Shown one piece after another: positions 11,172 to 23,341 of a DNA stretch of 64,000 nucleotides. The position numbers and the translations under genes were made by a program. Position 1 is the first letter of the stretch. Every line of letters starts with the position of its first letter. The stretch is from NCBI GenBank assembly GCA_028023455.1, contig JAQFVV010000554.1, positions 312,001-376,000 of the forward strand, written 5' to 3'. This DNA is from Epiperipatus broadwayi. Taxonomy: Eukaryota > Onychophora > Udeonychophora > Euonychophora > Peripatidae. The notes under the pieces were generated by a model. It saw only the letters and a program-made list of their open reading frames with translations, had not been told where the DNA came from and did not search any database.

Positions 11172-12394
11172 ATTTACAATGGCTACAATCTCCCTGTTAC
11201 TGTTTATACTGTCTAGTGTAATATAGCTATTAGTTCTAATATGAACTGTTGAAAAAGGGACTGTATGTGCCCTTATAGATTTTCTTTATCCACTTTCAGC
11301 TGTACTTGATAGCCTGCCTTGTGAATAGGTACAATGACTTTTTTAGCTGTGCTTACAGTTTACCTTGAGTTAGATTTGGTTGTGCTAGCTTCTGTTCCTG
11401 AAATGTAGACATGCTTCACTGTGTTAACCATTAACTTAAACAGTTATAGTCTAGAGAAAGATCACTGCTGTTCAGGTTAGCAGGAGTTTCCTTTAACCAA
11501 ATATGGAGAACTTAGCTACTATTATTCAGGTTTAATAGTTGTTCTCAAGAGAATGCATAATCTATCAGGTTTGACAACCTTTCTCTTCCGTACCCTCAAA
11601 AAGGCTGACTATTTATTGTGAGATCCCCAACCTTAATGAAAAGATTCAGTGAACATCATTGTTTATTGGCCTGTTCTTGCTATTGTCTGCACATTATCTT
11701 TATATATATGCATTGGTTAGCAGCTGATTGTGATAACAATCTGGAATAGTCCATTATTTAAAGGCAAGGTAATATAAGACAGGCATTAAGTTCTATTGTT
11801 TTTTTTTAGAAATTTTCTAATTATGCTACCTGGTTCTAGTCTTTTTTTCCCTGTTTAAAGGCAATCAAAGGTAATCTCATTAACAAAATCATCAATAGTT
11901 TTTTTTTTTTAAAAAAATTGCTCTGCACATTTTGGCACAGTTCTGGGACTCACAGGGGCCCTCAACCATCTTATGTTCTCCTGAGAAATAAAGCTACATG
12001 CTTCTTTTTTAGAAGTGCTTTTACATTCACAAAACACATAAAAACGTGTTTGAACTAGATCTTTTAAAATTTTATTTACCTTCTATTTTTTTTCTTTCAT
12101 TTTTAAATATCTTCAGTGAGTTAATAACTTTGTCAGAAATTTCTGAATCTTTAACACACTAATGTTGGTCATAAAGAGCATGCTGCTTATGCTCTACATT
12201 AGAATAAATTGCTTTCTATAGTCTTCAGGTATAAATTCTTTGGTTGCTATTGTTAAGAGTCAAGATATCAGGTATATTGACTCCAGTTAGTTTTCCTTAC
12301 ATTTTTCCATGGAATAAGATAACTTTCAGCTATAGAAATACAAATTCCACGAGTGGATAGACTTGTTTTATGTTGATTATTGGAAAAAATATTC
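10991..12394. other. Non-coding stretch
   Basis: No ORF with a known domain is present. The compound microsatellite at 11,126-11,173 is the only clear structure. Base composition is slightly less AT-extreme between 11.2 and 12.0 kb. Confidence 0.4.
11126..11173. repeat. (TA)n(TG)n compound microsatellite
   Basis: About ten TA units run directly into about twelve TG units. Confidence 0.9.
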
Positions 12395-12668
12395 AGTATC
12401 AAAAAATCAGGGGGAAAAGATTCTATATCAACAAATTGGGGGGGGTTTCCAATATTAGAAAATCAGGAAAAAGAGATCCAAAATCAAACAATTAAGGGAG
12501 GGTCCAACATAAGCAAATCAGGAAAAAGGTCAATATCAGCAAATCAGAGGGAAGGATTCCATATCAACAAATTAAAGGGGGAAAGGTCCAATATCAGAAA
12601 ATCGAGGGGGGGGGTAATCCATATCAGCAAATCAGGAAAAAGAGATCCAATATCAACAAATCTGTGTT
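12395..12668. repeat. G/A-rich minisatellite, unit about 28-30 bp
   Basis: About nine imperfect units of the form atatcaacaaatcaggggga, with variable runs of G and A, follow each other. The repeat leaves a 99-codon plus-strand frame open (12,380-12,679) that reads as repeated 'ISKSGK / STNxGG' blocks. The regularity comes from the DNA repeat, and I do not consider it a gene. Confidence 0.75.
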
Positions 12669-12689
12669 ATTGTGAATGATTTTGTGCTG

Positions 12690-13370
12690 AAACAAAACAA
12701 CTGTTCCTGAAGAGAATATTTATTTTTACTTTATAATTTATAGATTAATGTATAAATGTTCAGACATTTACAAAGAAGATGTGTTATTTTAAAAAATTGA
12801 AATTATTCCTGCTAAGCATGCTTTCAGAACAATGTGTGCCATAATCATGGCTAAGTAAATTCAAATGCATGTTTGTTAAACCTATTCTAAACATTGACAT
12901 TTTTTTTACCTTCATTTCCATATCTCCAAAGAATACCATAAAGAATTAAAATCTTTTTATGGTGTTTTAATAATTAAGTTGTTGTAAAAAAATCTTGTGT
13001 GTCAAATAAAAAGTAAATAAATAGTGGCAAAATGCTCCACATGGTTTGGTGCAGGATAGAATGGAGATATTAGAGTTCATTATCCACAGACCAAGAGCCA
13101 AACTGTGTTACTTCATTTTTCAAACTTTCTGTGAACTCCAGAACAATATATCATTAGAATATTTTTAGGTTTTCAGTAGAAAAAAATAATTGTAAGTTGA
13201 TGATAATTTTATATATAAAATCCTTATTTTCTCTGTTGTCTGATTGGTGAATGTATGTTTGTTCATAAGACTCCCATATGTTAAATTCACAACCAATTAA
13301 AAAAACTATTATTTTTGTCTACATAATGAAGAATATTTTGTATAAATCCAAGTTATCCAAACCACACTGA
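12690..13370. other. AT-rich non-coding stretch
   Basis: No coding or RNA signature was found. Confidence 0.4.
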
Positions 13371-13374
13371 ACAT

Positions 13375-13685
13375 TTTTTACCAAAAACCTTTTATTATAC
13401 ATATATACATATACACCTACATTTTGACTGTCCTGCAATATTCTTCAAAGCCAGTTTACACATACACCTACATTTCAACTATCAGTTTCCTTGAATCTTT
13501 TAAAAAAAATATGTGCTTCAACTGTTCTGCAGTCTTCTTCAGAGCCAGTTTACTTTAATCTTTTTAAAAAAATATTTTTCTAAAAGATTAAAGTAAATTG
13601 GCTCTGAAGAAGACTGAAGGGCAGTCAAAAAGGTAGGTATATGTGTATGTATGTACAATAAAAGGTTTTTTCTAATAAAAAAGGG
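13375..13685. repeat. Foldback repeat of about 300 bp
   Basis: The left end (aaaaaccttttattatacat) is the inverted match of the right end (tgtacaataaaaggtttttt). Further in, cttcttcagagccagtttac (13,531) pairs with the inverted form of taaattggctctgaagaaga (13,592). The left arm also contains an internal duplication, because ttcttcaaagccagttta and acacctacatttcaact recur. The centre is a T/A-rich loop near 13,560-13,580. Confidence 0.75.
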
Positions 13686-13789
13686 TGATTTTGCTAATAT
13701 TTTTAATCTAGACACTTACTTTGATTACTAGCATTTTATTCAAAGCAAGTAATTCTGCACAGGAAAAAAAACAACCAATTAAAAAAAAT

Positions 13790-14205
13790 ATTACAAAAAT
13801 GATGGCTTTTCAGCTGACTAGGAAGTAATTCCACCATTAATAAATAGTAATGCATAAACAAAGGCCTTTCAGGCTGGATTTACTTATCAAACTTATTTAT
13901 ATAATATTAAAATCTTTTATTTAATTTACATTAAATCTTAATTTTTTTTTATTAGAGCAACTAATTAAAAAAATGGTGACTTTTCCAAAGGTCAAGAACA
14001 GCTAGCTGCCTTTCAGGTCAGCTAGGAGCTAATTCCTCCATTAATAAATGATAATACAAAAATAATGGCCTTTGTATATATTTATCACATTTATGTATTT
14101 AATATTAAAATGTTTTGTTTAATTTACATTAAATCTTTAAAAATATTATTAAAGCAACCAATTAAAAAAAAGCATGGCTTTTATAGACTGGGTTTATCTG
14201 GCATG
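13790..14205. repeat. Diverged tandem repeat, unit about 210 bp
   Basis: Two to three direct units share aagtaattcc or gagctaattcc, ccattaataaat, aatggcctttg-type sequence, taatattaaaat, ttaatttacattaaatct and a caaccaattaaaaaa end. They are visible near 13,776, 13,826-13,990 and 14,027-14,180. They are non-coding. Confidence 0.6.
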
Positions 14206-14380
14206 TAATAAAACAATTGAAGTAAATACTAAAATGCAGTCATATGCTATAATTTTATAATTAATATCTTATAAATCTTTTGAAATTATATTTGGATATG
14301 TTTATTCTGTTTCATAGCTTATTTCATATTGATAGATTATTCATTTGCAAAATGTTTGTGATAGATTTTTTAATGATGTA

Positions 14381-14415
<35 letters not shown>

Positions 14416-14976
14416 TATGTAAATTTATTATTCTTTTTTAAATATCTTATGTCATAAATAAATTATTTGTTATTATTGTTTTGTAATTATATTTATAGAA
14501 ACAAATACATTCGCTGTATATTGAAACTGAATCCTTTTTGATTAGGTTTTCATTTGCTGTCACCTAGTGGTAGTCTGTGTACTAAATTGACATCTTTTAA
14601 AATGTTTTTATTAAACATACATTATTTTTGTTTGTTTCATAGATATAATTTAAGTAAGAAGTGTGAGAGGGCAGCATATGAATCTTTTTTTCAATTGGTA
14701 GCTTTTAAAATTTGAGTTTAATACATTTTAAATAATGGATCATTTTTGTGGGTTTCATATGAAAGCTTAATTTAATGATTTATTAGCTACAAATATAATA
14801 ATGTACACATACTAAATCTGACATATACAAAAGAAGTATGTATATTAATGTATTGCAGAAATATTAATGATATATTTAAACTAGAACTGTCAAATCGATT
14901 TAAAGAACTTTCTGCAATCTTTTAAATGAATAAAATTTCTAAAACTGTAAATCATATGGATACTTCAAGTTTATAT
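14206..14976. other. AT-rich non-coding stretch
   Basis: It contains a (TA)n tract at about 14,383-14,412 and no recognised gene. It ends at the LTR boundary. Confidence 0.45.
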
Positions 14977-17027
14977 TGTAACAGAAACTGGGCCCAAACC
15001 CTGTTACAAGGGAGAGAGTAAATCAGGCTATGTATGTATGTGTTTTGTTTCATGTGTTGTGTATTTGGAAAGGACCACGCAGCTACACATATATAGTTAC
15101 GTAAATAATAATAATAGCGGTGATGGGTTACTAATATTAATGTATATATTTTACTTTCTTTCTCTCACTTATTTTATTCTTATTTTGTGGCATACATGTA
15201 TATTGATAAATATTGTGTTGAAGGGAGTAAGAAAAATGAATAAAATCAAGAGATTTTCAAATATTTTAAAATATGAAAAAAAAAAAAGAAAGGAATTTTG
15301 TTTATCTTCCACGAATCAATTAGTCGAATGGACTGTATTGTTATTGAAATGGATATAGTTAATAGTTGGATGTTTCATTTAAATTAATAAGATTAATATA
15401 TTATCAAGCTTCGAAACTTTGTGGAAATGATTTTTGTGTTAGCTAAAAGAAAACAGGTGGAATGTCCATTAAGAAATTAAATTCTTGAGGATCCTATTGT
15501 CTAATTATCAAGGTAAACAACAAAGCGTAGTTAGAGGGAATTTCCAAAAATAGCAAAAGTTAAGACCAAGTTGCTAAGTGGTTTTTCTTTTGTTCACATA
15601 TTGGGTAAAAAGATTTTTGGCTAGAGATAAAAAAAAAAAAAGATAAAACATTGTTGAGAGGGAGGACATTTTGTTTTTTTTGGCAGTTGGCTATTGATTA
15701 TTGCAGAGAAAAGGCAAAAGGCAATACGTGGCAAAAAGAAGAGATTTATAAAAATCATTTTTGACCAGAAAAATAATATGTATATGAGGAAACGCATGGG
15801 GTAAAGTTCTCATCATGCTGGGGGTCTATGTTAGACTCCAGATCCTTCTGTACCTTTGAGGCCATGCAAGATATTAAGAGACAGATTGCCCTAAATATTA
15901 TATATAAAAAAGAGAGAGAGAGAAAACATGACAAATGAATCCTGCATCTGACGTCCACCATTCCACAGATCTATCATGGAATGATGAACTTCTTAATTAG
16001 AACACTGAATTAAAAGACCAAATGGACTCGCGATTTTATCCACGTTCACCCAAGGAATTAGAATAGAAGTAAAAGAATTAATAATCACAAAGAGTGCACT
16101 CAGAGATATTTAATTTAATTACGAAGGCTCGTCAAAACAGCGGTAAATATATTTGCTATTATTTCCAATCTTTAAATACACAAAAATCAAATAGTGTAAT
16201 AACTTTATATGTATTTTGTTTCATAGATTTTATTCTTTAACTATAACATTCTGTAAACAGAATATTATGTCATATACATGTGTGTGCCACTTTATAATTT
16301 CTTCAAATAAATATAAATAGATTTTAAATTTAACAAAACAAACTTTATATTTTATTTTTGTTTGTTTATTTGTCTCTTTTACATTTTATTATATATTTTT
16401 GGGTTTGGAATATGTATTGTATGTTTTGAAATAGATTCCATTTTTACTTTCCTAAGAGTGCATGTTGATATATGTTTATGTGTTAGATTAAGGTAAAAGA
16501 AAGGGAAAGAGAGATTTTAATTCACCTGCCACTTCTTCTCCGGCGGGTCACACTACCACCCTTGAGCATAAGCTAGTATAAACTGGGCAAAAGTTTAAAA
16601 TTTATAGAGTTAATTTACTGTTGGCAAATTCTGTTATTCTTGTTAAATAGCAAGATTGGCCCTTGGGCTGTAGCTCATAAACATGGACATTCGCACAGTG
16701 AAAGAGTTAGTTAAGTTTGTGAGAGCCAAATTATTAGTTTGCATACATCCATGCTTGTATTTATCAGCCGAATCCCTTTTCCTCACCCTTTGAATGACCG
16801 AATATTAGGAAAACTTCACAATAAGGGAAGGATGACTCAGAACATGGGAAAATTTCATATGGGAGGGGATGGTCAGAGCTATAAATATTATGAATGCATA
16901 GGCATGCCAATTCACCCTCTGGAAAGAAATGCACGATCAGAAGAAATCAAGACTCAATAACTAGCTAATATAAATAAATTAATAAACGTAAAGTGAAATA
17001 AATGAGGGAAAGCGCATTTTAGTTACA
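14977..17027 (+). repeat. 5' LTR of the Ty3/gypsy element
   Basis: It begins tgtaacag and ends gttaca, the usual TG...CA termini. It is 2,051 bp long, large for an animal gypsy LTR. Compared with the 3' LTR it keeps a segment near 15,450-15,520 (ggaggatcc-like, after 'aaaagaaaacagg') that the 3' copy lacks. It lacks the 122-bp duplication found in the 3' copy. A 106-codon frame at 15,038-15,358 is shared in part with the 3' LTR but has no known domain. Confidence 0.88.
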
Positions 17028-17028
17028 A

Positions 17029-17047
17029 TGGACGCCCAATGATGGAC
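17029..17047 (+). other. Putative tRNA primer-binding site
   Basis: Just after the 5' LTR comes tggacgcccaatgatggac. Apart from one extra A this resembles the complement of a tRNA-Lys 3' end (TGGCGCCCAAC...). The identification is tentative. Confidence 0.45.
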
Positions 17048-17365
17048 TTTCAAAGAACGGAGAGCGGTGGGGTGAATACAGCCTAAAGAGATAGAGGGCG
17101 CATCATCAAAAAAAAAATTTTTTTTTTTAAATACAGGATTCATCATCGCTTACATATTTTTTTTTTAAAAAGAAAAACCAAGAGAAAAATAATATGGTAA
17201 AACAAATAGTGGAGATGTAAAACTTTGAAGTAGAAAAGCAGATAGGGCAAAATATATATACCATGTGGCAAAATGGTCAAGGAGCTGGGACATTGAACCT
17301 GGCATGTATGGTTAATAGGCGTAGAAAACAAATAACAAACAGAAGAATAGTGAAGGGGAAAACGA

Positions 17366-17830
17366 ATGAAAATTATGGCAGTAGAACTGGTAAAAATTGA
17401 ATTATTCGAGGGCAAAGTGGGGGAAACGCCGGTAAGACATGTGGGAAGCTTACAAAGATATTTTAGGATAAATAAAATACCAGAAAAGGGGAAGGTGATC
17501 ATAGCTTACAACCACCTAAAAGAACACTCCCTTATGTCGTGGAACTCACTAGCTAGTCATCCCGAGAGCTTTAGAAAGTACAGAAAAATGTTAGAGGAGA
17601 CCTTTTGGTCAGAAGACCAGCAAGAAAAAATAAAATGGCAGGTGATAGGGCAAAAATTTCAAGAGCATGGCACTGAAAACTGCGTGCAGTGCTTTGGATG
17701 GCAGGTGGCACTGTTGAGAAGCTTAGAAGCATGCAAGATGTCAGAGAAGCAAATAGTAGGGATAGTATGCCAAAATATCAGCTTAACAATGAAGTGCATA
17801 TTGGGAAGGAGTGATAAATCAGCTAAGTAG
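17366..17830 (+). pseudogene. Gag-like capsid fragment of the gypsy element
   Basis: This 154-residue frame has the layout of retrotransposon Gag capsid domains. IELFEGK starts the region near residues 11-17. Next come the aromatic/charged stretch LQRYFRINKIPEKGKVIIAY (residues 29-48) and HLKEHSLMSW (50-59), which match the 'xxF.....pe..K...a...L.g.A..W' pattern. A second half has FRKYRKMLEETFW. It stops early at 17,828, and no CCHC knuckle was recognised downstream. The sequence between 17,100 and 17,366 is broken, so the true start is lost. The assignment rests on pattern and on position between the LTR and pol. Confidence 0.6.
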
Positions 17831-18447
17831 ATAGATAAAGTGTTAGGTATGTTGAGGTAAGCAGTTATCAGCGGGGTCCTGAAGATAAGAGAGCTAGAGA
17901 TGTAGGTGGAAGGCAGAAGCAATATCATAAGGAAGAGGAAAATAAACCGAAAATTGACAAAAGAAATGGAGCAGGTTTGAGCTATGCTGAAAAGGGAGAG
18001 ACAAATAGGGAACCTCATATGTTCATGGGAGGATAGAGTTCCAGAATAGGCCCCACAAACCTGCCCAAAAATGATGATCACGTTTGGGAATATTAAAGTA
18101 GCAACACTCATGATTCAGGGAGCCAGGTTTCTGTACTATCAGAGAGGCTATACCAACAAATCTTAAGGGAACAGCCTGGGATCCAAGTCCTTCCATTAAA
18201 AGAAACCCATGTCACTATGGCAAATAATCGCAAGGCGAAGATAGAGCCCTGACAGGTATGGGCCGAGATGAAGATCAACAAGAAAGTCATTTTATACACC
18301 TTTTTGGTTATGAAAGAATTTATAATGAGGCATTTGGGAACTTATACATGAGGCATTATTGGGATCTGATTTCCTGCACAGGCATAAGTGTAGTCTCAAT
18401 TACAAGAAAGGACTGTTGTATATGAAAACAAAGAGCTGGAATTTGGA
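17831..18447 (+). other. Broken gag-pol junction of the gypsy element
   Basis: No long frame remains. Short plus-strand pieces near 18,060-18,130 might be protease-side sequence, but I could not identify an active-site DTG or DSG motif. The antisense frames at 17,659-18,111 and 18,108-18,299 are shadows. Confidence 0.35.
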
Positions 18448-19513
18448 ATGAGTGTACTGTATGGCTCTATCGGAGTACTCAAAATGGGGGAAGACCCCAT
18501 AGGAAACACCATTAGAGCAAAGGTCAAGAAAGCCAAAATAGTGAAGGAGTCCGAGTTGAGAAGAAATATTGATGAGGCATTGTCAGGTTTTTTTTCGGAT
18601 ATACCCAGTACAATCCATGGGTTCGAACAAAGAATTAGATTAAGCCAGGACCAACCCTTCCCATCTAGGTCTTACCCTATACCACATCAGTACAAAGAAG
18701 AGATAAAGAAGCAAATTGATCAGATGATAATAGTGTCGAAATGTTCATCACCCTATTGCAACCCTCTTGTGGTAGTAAAAAGAAAGATGGAAAATTTCAG
18801 TTATGCCTGGATGCCAGACAATTAAATAAAATAACTATACCCTGATTGCAACATCCCTCCACCCATGCAGGAATTGTTGGGAAAGTTCCATGGAAAGAAA
18901 ATCTCCACATTTGACCTGATGGCCAGCTACTGGCAGATATCGCTACACCCTGAAGATCGCAAGTATACTGCTTTCTGATTTGAGGGCTACTCATACCAAT
19001 TCAATAAGATGCCTTTCGGTCTCATAAACAGTGGGGCCAGGTTATTAAGGTGCCTGGATCATGTGTTATCCCCAGAAGTCAAAGATCTGGTAACCATGTA
19101 TGTGGATGATGTCCTGATAACCTTATCCACTGTAAAGGATCATCTCAGAGAAATAAATCTTTTCCTGGATGAATGCAAAAAAGGGGAATCAAAGTAAATC
19201 TAAAAAAAGTGTTCTGTATAGGGAAGAAGTCACATTTTTGGGTCACATAGTAGGGGCCCAGGGATTCAACCCCATCACTATAAAGTCCTTGCCATTAGGG
19301 ATTATCCAACACCTCAGTCTAGGAAACAAATATGTTCCCTTTTTAGGCCTCTGCAATTTTTATCATTGTTTCCAGGAGCGATTTGTGGAGAAATCAGAAC
19401 TACTGTTGAAAATATTAAGGAACCATGTCCCTTGGAAATGGTCTGGGAACAGGCCCAGGCATTTGAAGACATTAAAGAAGGTTTTTAAAACAAGTGATGC
19501 TCTTATTCCCTGA
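18448..19513 (+). pseudogene. Ty3/gypsy reverse transcriptase, broken
   Basis: The RT domain is spread over at least three frames. The first (18,448-18,825) carries the pre-RT linker with PFPSRSYPIPHQYKEEIKKQ and SSPYCNPLVVVKRK. A frame change follows near 18,790, after which the other frame reads LCLDARQLNKIT. Downstream comes STFDLMASYWQISLHPEDR, with the first catalytic aspartate. A stop lies at 18,977-18,979, just before the FEGYSYQFNKMPFGLINSGA block. The active-site motif MYVDDVLI is intact near 19,096-19,119. Another break sits near 19,194, followed by VTFLGHIVGAQGFN and FLGLCNFYHCFQERF, typical of the gypsy RT connection region. The family is secure, and the copy cannot make a working enzyme. 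Confidence 0.88.
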
Positions 19514-20038
19514 TTTCAACAAGCCCTTTTTGGTGCAGACCAATAGTAGTGGGTATGGAATTGGGGTTACATTATCACAAGTCAAGGATGATGGTGAAAT
19601 GGGAGTATTATAGTTTATAATCAGATTACTCAAAGGCCCGAAAATGAACTATACCACTACTAAGAAAGAGAGGCACTAACTATTATATGGGCATTTCAGA
19701 AGTTCAGACTGCTCTTGCTGGGATCGAAAGTGATTGTAATCACAAGAGTCTTGAGTTCATCAATCACAGTTACTTGACTAACAGACGACTAGTACAGTGG
19801 AGTTTTGTTTCTCCAGGAGTATGATTACATGGTGCATTACTGTAAGGGATCAGAGAATATTGTGGCTGATATTTTGAGCCACAATCCTGCTGGATGCCGG
19901 CCTCAACATTTAAAATGTGACGATGTATACATAGAAGGTATCAACTTGGCCATAAATGAAGGCATAGAGAAAGATCTGGAACAGTTGGCCCACCATAAAA
20001 GAAAGGATGAGAAGCTGGCACCATTGATAGCCCTATAA
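19514..20038 (+). pseudogene. Gypsy RNase H region, broken
   Basis: Remnants between 19,520 and 19,800 include frame pieces reading PFLVQTNSSGYGIG-like sequence. The next open frame (19,805-20,038) reads EYDYMVHYCKGSENIVADIL and then SHNPAG. This matches the 'xY.f.i.y.pGk.N.vADaLSR' end of Ty3/gypsy RNase H. An expected arginine or serine in the last motif is changed (LSH). Confidence 0.75.
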
Positions 20039-21150
20039 GAAGCAAGGGAGCCAGTCAGTATAAATTGGGTAGGAAAGAAGATGGAGAATTATTAAATACA
20101 CGACAAAGTCCTTCAATATAAGATTCGAAGTGATCCCGAAGAATGGAGACCATTCCTCCCAGGCCGCTTGAGGGATGCAGTTGTTAATCACCTGCACAAA
20201 TTATATGGGCATTATGGGACACCAAAAACAGAGCACCTTTAATTTTTTAAACATCATCGGTATCCTGAACAAATGTGAGGTGTGCCAGAGGGCCAAACCA
20301 GTGAACTAAAATTATGCCACACCCATGAATACCAGATGGACCTCGAGAAGTGATGGCCATAGACTATTATGGACCACTTCCTCCATTTAACTGAAAGACA
20401 TATATGGTGGTCATATATGACCTGTTTTCTAAATTTGTGGCTGCATACCCTGTAGTCCAGGCAAATGTAAAGGAGACGATTAAAAACTTCGAAAGTAAAC
20501 ACTTTCCATTGGCAGGGAAGCTCAAAATCATCCTGTCGGACCACAGTACTCCATTTACTTTGGGTGAATGGGAGAGGTGGACACGTAGACAGGATATAAA
20601 GCATGTATTAACTTCCATTCGTAATCCCCAGTCCAACCCATTTGAGAGGGTAATGTGGGAGCTGGGACGGTTATTTAGGAAGTATACACCTGATAATCAC
20701 CGGGTTGGGTTAAGTGTCTTCCACAAGTATTGAACTACATCAATTGGTTCATAAATGAATCCACAGGGTTCACACCAGTGCAATTGCATTTAGGGAAGCA
20801 TGTTCCATGGTTGATAAGGGCAGTGTTGCCAGGAACCAATGACCAACCCATAAACCCTGAGGCTGATTGCATGTTGGTCCACCAACAGATGATCTGAGCA
20901 AGCAAGCATCAGAACAGGAGAATCCCGAAGCCTAGTTATTACTTCAAAGTAGATGATAGTGTCCTAGTAAAAACTCCTCAAGTGAGTTATCCTGGAAAGT
21001 TCATATGTAAAAAGTTTTGCAACCTATATGAAGGCCCTTTCACCATTTGTATGGAGTCAAGGCCGGAATGCATTTTGGCTGGATACCGGACAAAAAAGCA
21101 AGGGTACATATAACGCCAGGTCACTAAAGCCGGCATAAGGATTATTAGTT
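20039..21150 (+). pseudogene. Gypsy integrase, broken
   Basis: The zinc-binding HHCC region is visible near 20,160-20,300: a GRLRDAVVNHLHKLYGHYG stretch, then CEVCQRAK after a frame change. The catalytic core follows: VMAIDYYGPLPPF near 20,353, MVVIYDLFSKFVAAYPV from 20,404, and IILSDHSTPF with the second aspartate near 20,530. The C-terminal part includes TGFTPVQLHLGK near 20,767. Stops at 20,391-20,393 and 20,731-20,733 split it. Antisense frames at 20,254-20,636 are shadows. Confidence 0.82.
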
Positions 21151-21192
21151 AGAATTAGCCTTCAAAACATGAGGAATCTCATTGTGAAGTCT

Positions 21193-21210
21193 TTCAAATG
21201 GGGGGGGCAT
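21193..21210 (+). other. Polypurine tract
   Basis: The sequence ttcaaatgggggggcat lies immediately before the 3' LTR, as expected for plus-strand priming. Confidence 0.7.
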
Positions 21211-23341
21211 TGTAACAGGAACTGGGTTCAAACCCTGTTACAAGGAGTATGTATAGAGTAAATCAAGCTATGTATGTATGTATGTGTGTGTTTTGTTTTA
21301 TGAGTTGTGTATTTGGAAAGGACCATGCAGTTACACATATATAGTTATGTAAATAATAATAATGGTGGTGATGGGTTACTAATATTAATGTATATATTTT
21401 ACTTTCTTTCTCTCACTTATTTTATTCTTATTTTGTGGCATACGTGTATATTGATAAATATTGTGTTGAAGGGGGTAAGAAAAATGAATAAAATCAAGAG
21501 ATTTTCAAATATTTTTTAAAAAAAAGGAATTTAGTTTACCTTCCACGAATCAATTAGTCGAACGGACTGTATTGTTATTGAAATGGATATAGTTAATAGT
21601 TGGATGTTTCATTTAAATTAATAAGATTAATATATTATCAAGCTTCGAAACTTTGTGGAAATGATTTTTGTATTAGCTAAAAGAAAAGAACAGAACAACA
21701 AAGCGTAGTTAGAGGAAATTTCCCAAAAATAAAAAAGTTAAGCCCAAGTTGCTAAGTGGTTTTTCTTTTGTTCGCATATTGGGTAAAAAGATTTTTGGAT
21801 AGAGATAAAAAAAAGATAACACATTGTTGAGAGGGAGGACATTTTGTTTTTTTTGGCAGTTGGCTATTGATTATTGCAGAGAAAAAGCAGAAGGCAATAC
21901 ATGGCAAAAAGAAGAGATTTATAAAAATCAATTTTAACCAGAAAAAAAAGAAAAGATATAAAGGAAACTCCATGAAATGCATGGGGTAAAGTTCTCATCA
22001 TGCTGGGGGTCTATGTTAGACTCCAGCTCCTTCTGTACCTTTGAGGCCATGCAAGATATTAAGAGACAGATTGCCCTAAATATTATATATATAAAAAGAG
22101 AGAGAAAATGTGACAAATGAACCCTGCACCTGACATCTGCCATTCCACAGATCTATCATGGAACAATGAACTTCTTAATTAGAACACTGAATTAAAAGAC
22201 CAAATGGACTCATGATTTTATCCATGTTCACCCAAGGAATTAGAATAGAAGTAAAAGAATTAATGATCACAAAGAGTGCACTCAGAGATATTTAATTCAA
22301 TTACGAAGACTCGTCAAAACAGCAGTAAATATATTTGCTATTATTTCCAATCTTTAAATACATAAAAATCAAATAGTGTAATAACTTTATATGCATTTTG
22401 CTTTATAGATTTTATTCTTTAACTACGAAGACTCGTCAAAACAGCAGTAAATATATTTGCTATTATTTCCAATCTTTAAATACATAAAAATCAAATAGTG
22501 TAATAACTTTATATGCATTTTGCTTTATAGATTTTATTCTTTAACTATAACATCCTGTAAACAGAATATTATGTCATATTCATGTATGTGCCACTATATA
22601 ATTTCTTGAAAGAAATATAAATAGATTGTAAATTTAACAAAACAAACTTTATATTTTGTTTTTGTTTGTTTATTTGTCTCTTTTACATTTTATTATATAT
22701 TTTTTTGTTTGGAATACATATTGTATGTTTTGAAATAGATTTCATTATTACTTTCCTAAGAGTGCGTGTTGATATATGTTTGGTAATTCTAAGAAACAAA
22801 TGTGTTAGATAAAGGTAAAGGAAAGGGAAAGAGAGATTTTAATTCACCTGCTGTTTCTTCTCCGGTGGGTCATGCCACCACCCCTGAGCAAAAGCTAGTA
22901 TAAACTGGGCAAAAGCTTAAAAGTTATTGAGTTAATTTATTGTTGGCAAATTCTGCGATTCTTGTTAAATAGCAAGATTGGCACTTGGGCCATAGCTCAT
23001 AAATATGGACATTAGTTAAGGTTGTGAGGGCCAAATCATTAGTTTGCATACATCCATACTTGTATTTATCAGCCAAATCCCTTTCCCTCACCCTTTGAAT
23101 GATCGAATATTAGGAAAACTTCACAATAAGGGAAGGATGACTCAGAACATGGGAAAAATTTGTATGGGGAGGGGATGGTCGGAGCTATAAATATTATAAA
23201 TGCATAGGCATGCCAATTCACCCTCTGGAAAGAAATGCACAATCAGAAGAAATCAAATCTCAATAACTATCTAATATATATATAATATAAATTAATAAAC
23301 GTAAAAGTGAAATAAACGAGGAAAAGTGCATTTTAGTTCCA
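21211..23341 (+). repeat. 3' LTR of the Ty3/gypsy element, with internal tandem duplication
   Basis: It begins tgtaacaggaactggg and ends agttcca. It contains a 122-bp tandem duplication (22,302-22,423 and 22,424-22,545) absent from the 5' LTR. It also has an extra taattctaagaaacaaa stretch near 22,782 and a deletion near 21,690 relative to the 5' LTR. Confidence 0.88.

Larger units (their letters stand above)
14977..23341 (+). mobile_element. Ty3/gypsy-type LTR retrotransposon, full length but defective
   Basis: The 8.4 kb element has two direct LTRs (14,977-17,027 and 21,211-23,341), a primer-binding-like site, a gag-like frame, RT, RNase H and integrase in the Ty3/gypsy order, and a purine-rich tract before the 3' LTR. 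It is flanked by atat on both sides, fitting a 4-bp target duplication, though the low complexity makes this weak. Stops and frame changes interrupt every pol domain, so it cannot produce its proteins. The two LTRs differ by many substitutions and at least three indels, so the insertion is not recent. No envelope-like frame was seen between the integrase and the 3' LTR. Confidence 0.9.

Noticed and set aside
12380-12679. 99-residue repetitive ORF as a gene
   Set aside because: It is wholly explained by the minisatellite.
15038-15358. 106-codon frame in the 5' LTR, with a similar frame at 21,307-21,519 in the 3' LTR
   Set aside because: The similarity follows from the LTRs being copies. The peptide is hydrophobic without a known domain and the two frames end differently.
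17659-18111. 150-residue minus-strand ORF
   Set aside because: It is antisense to the gag region of the gypsy element; the plus strand gives the recognisable domains on both sides.
20254-20636. Two minus-strand ORFs over the integrase
   Set aside because: They are shadows of the plus-strand integrase.
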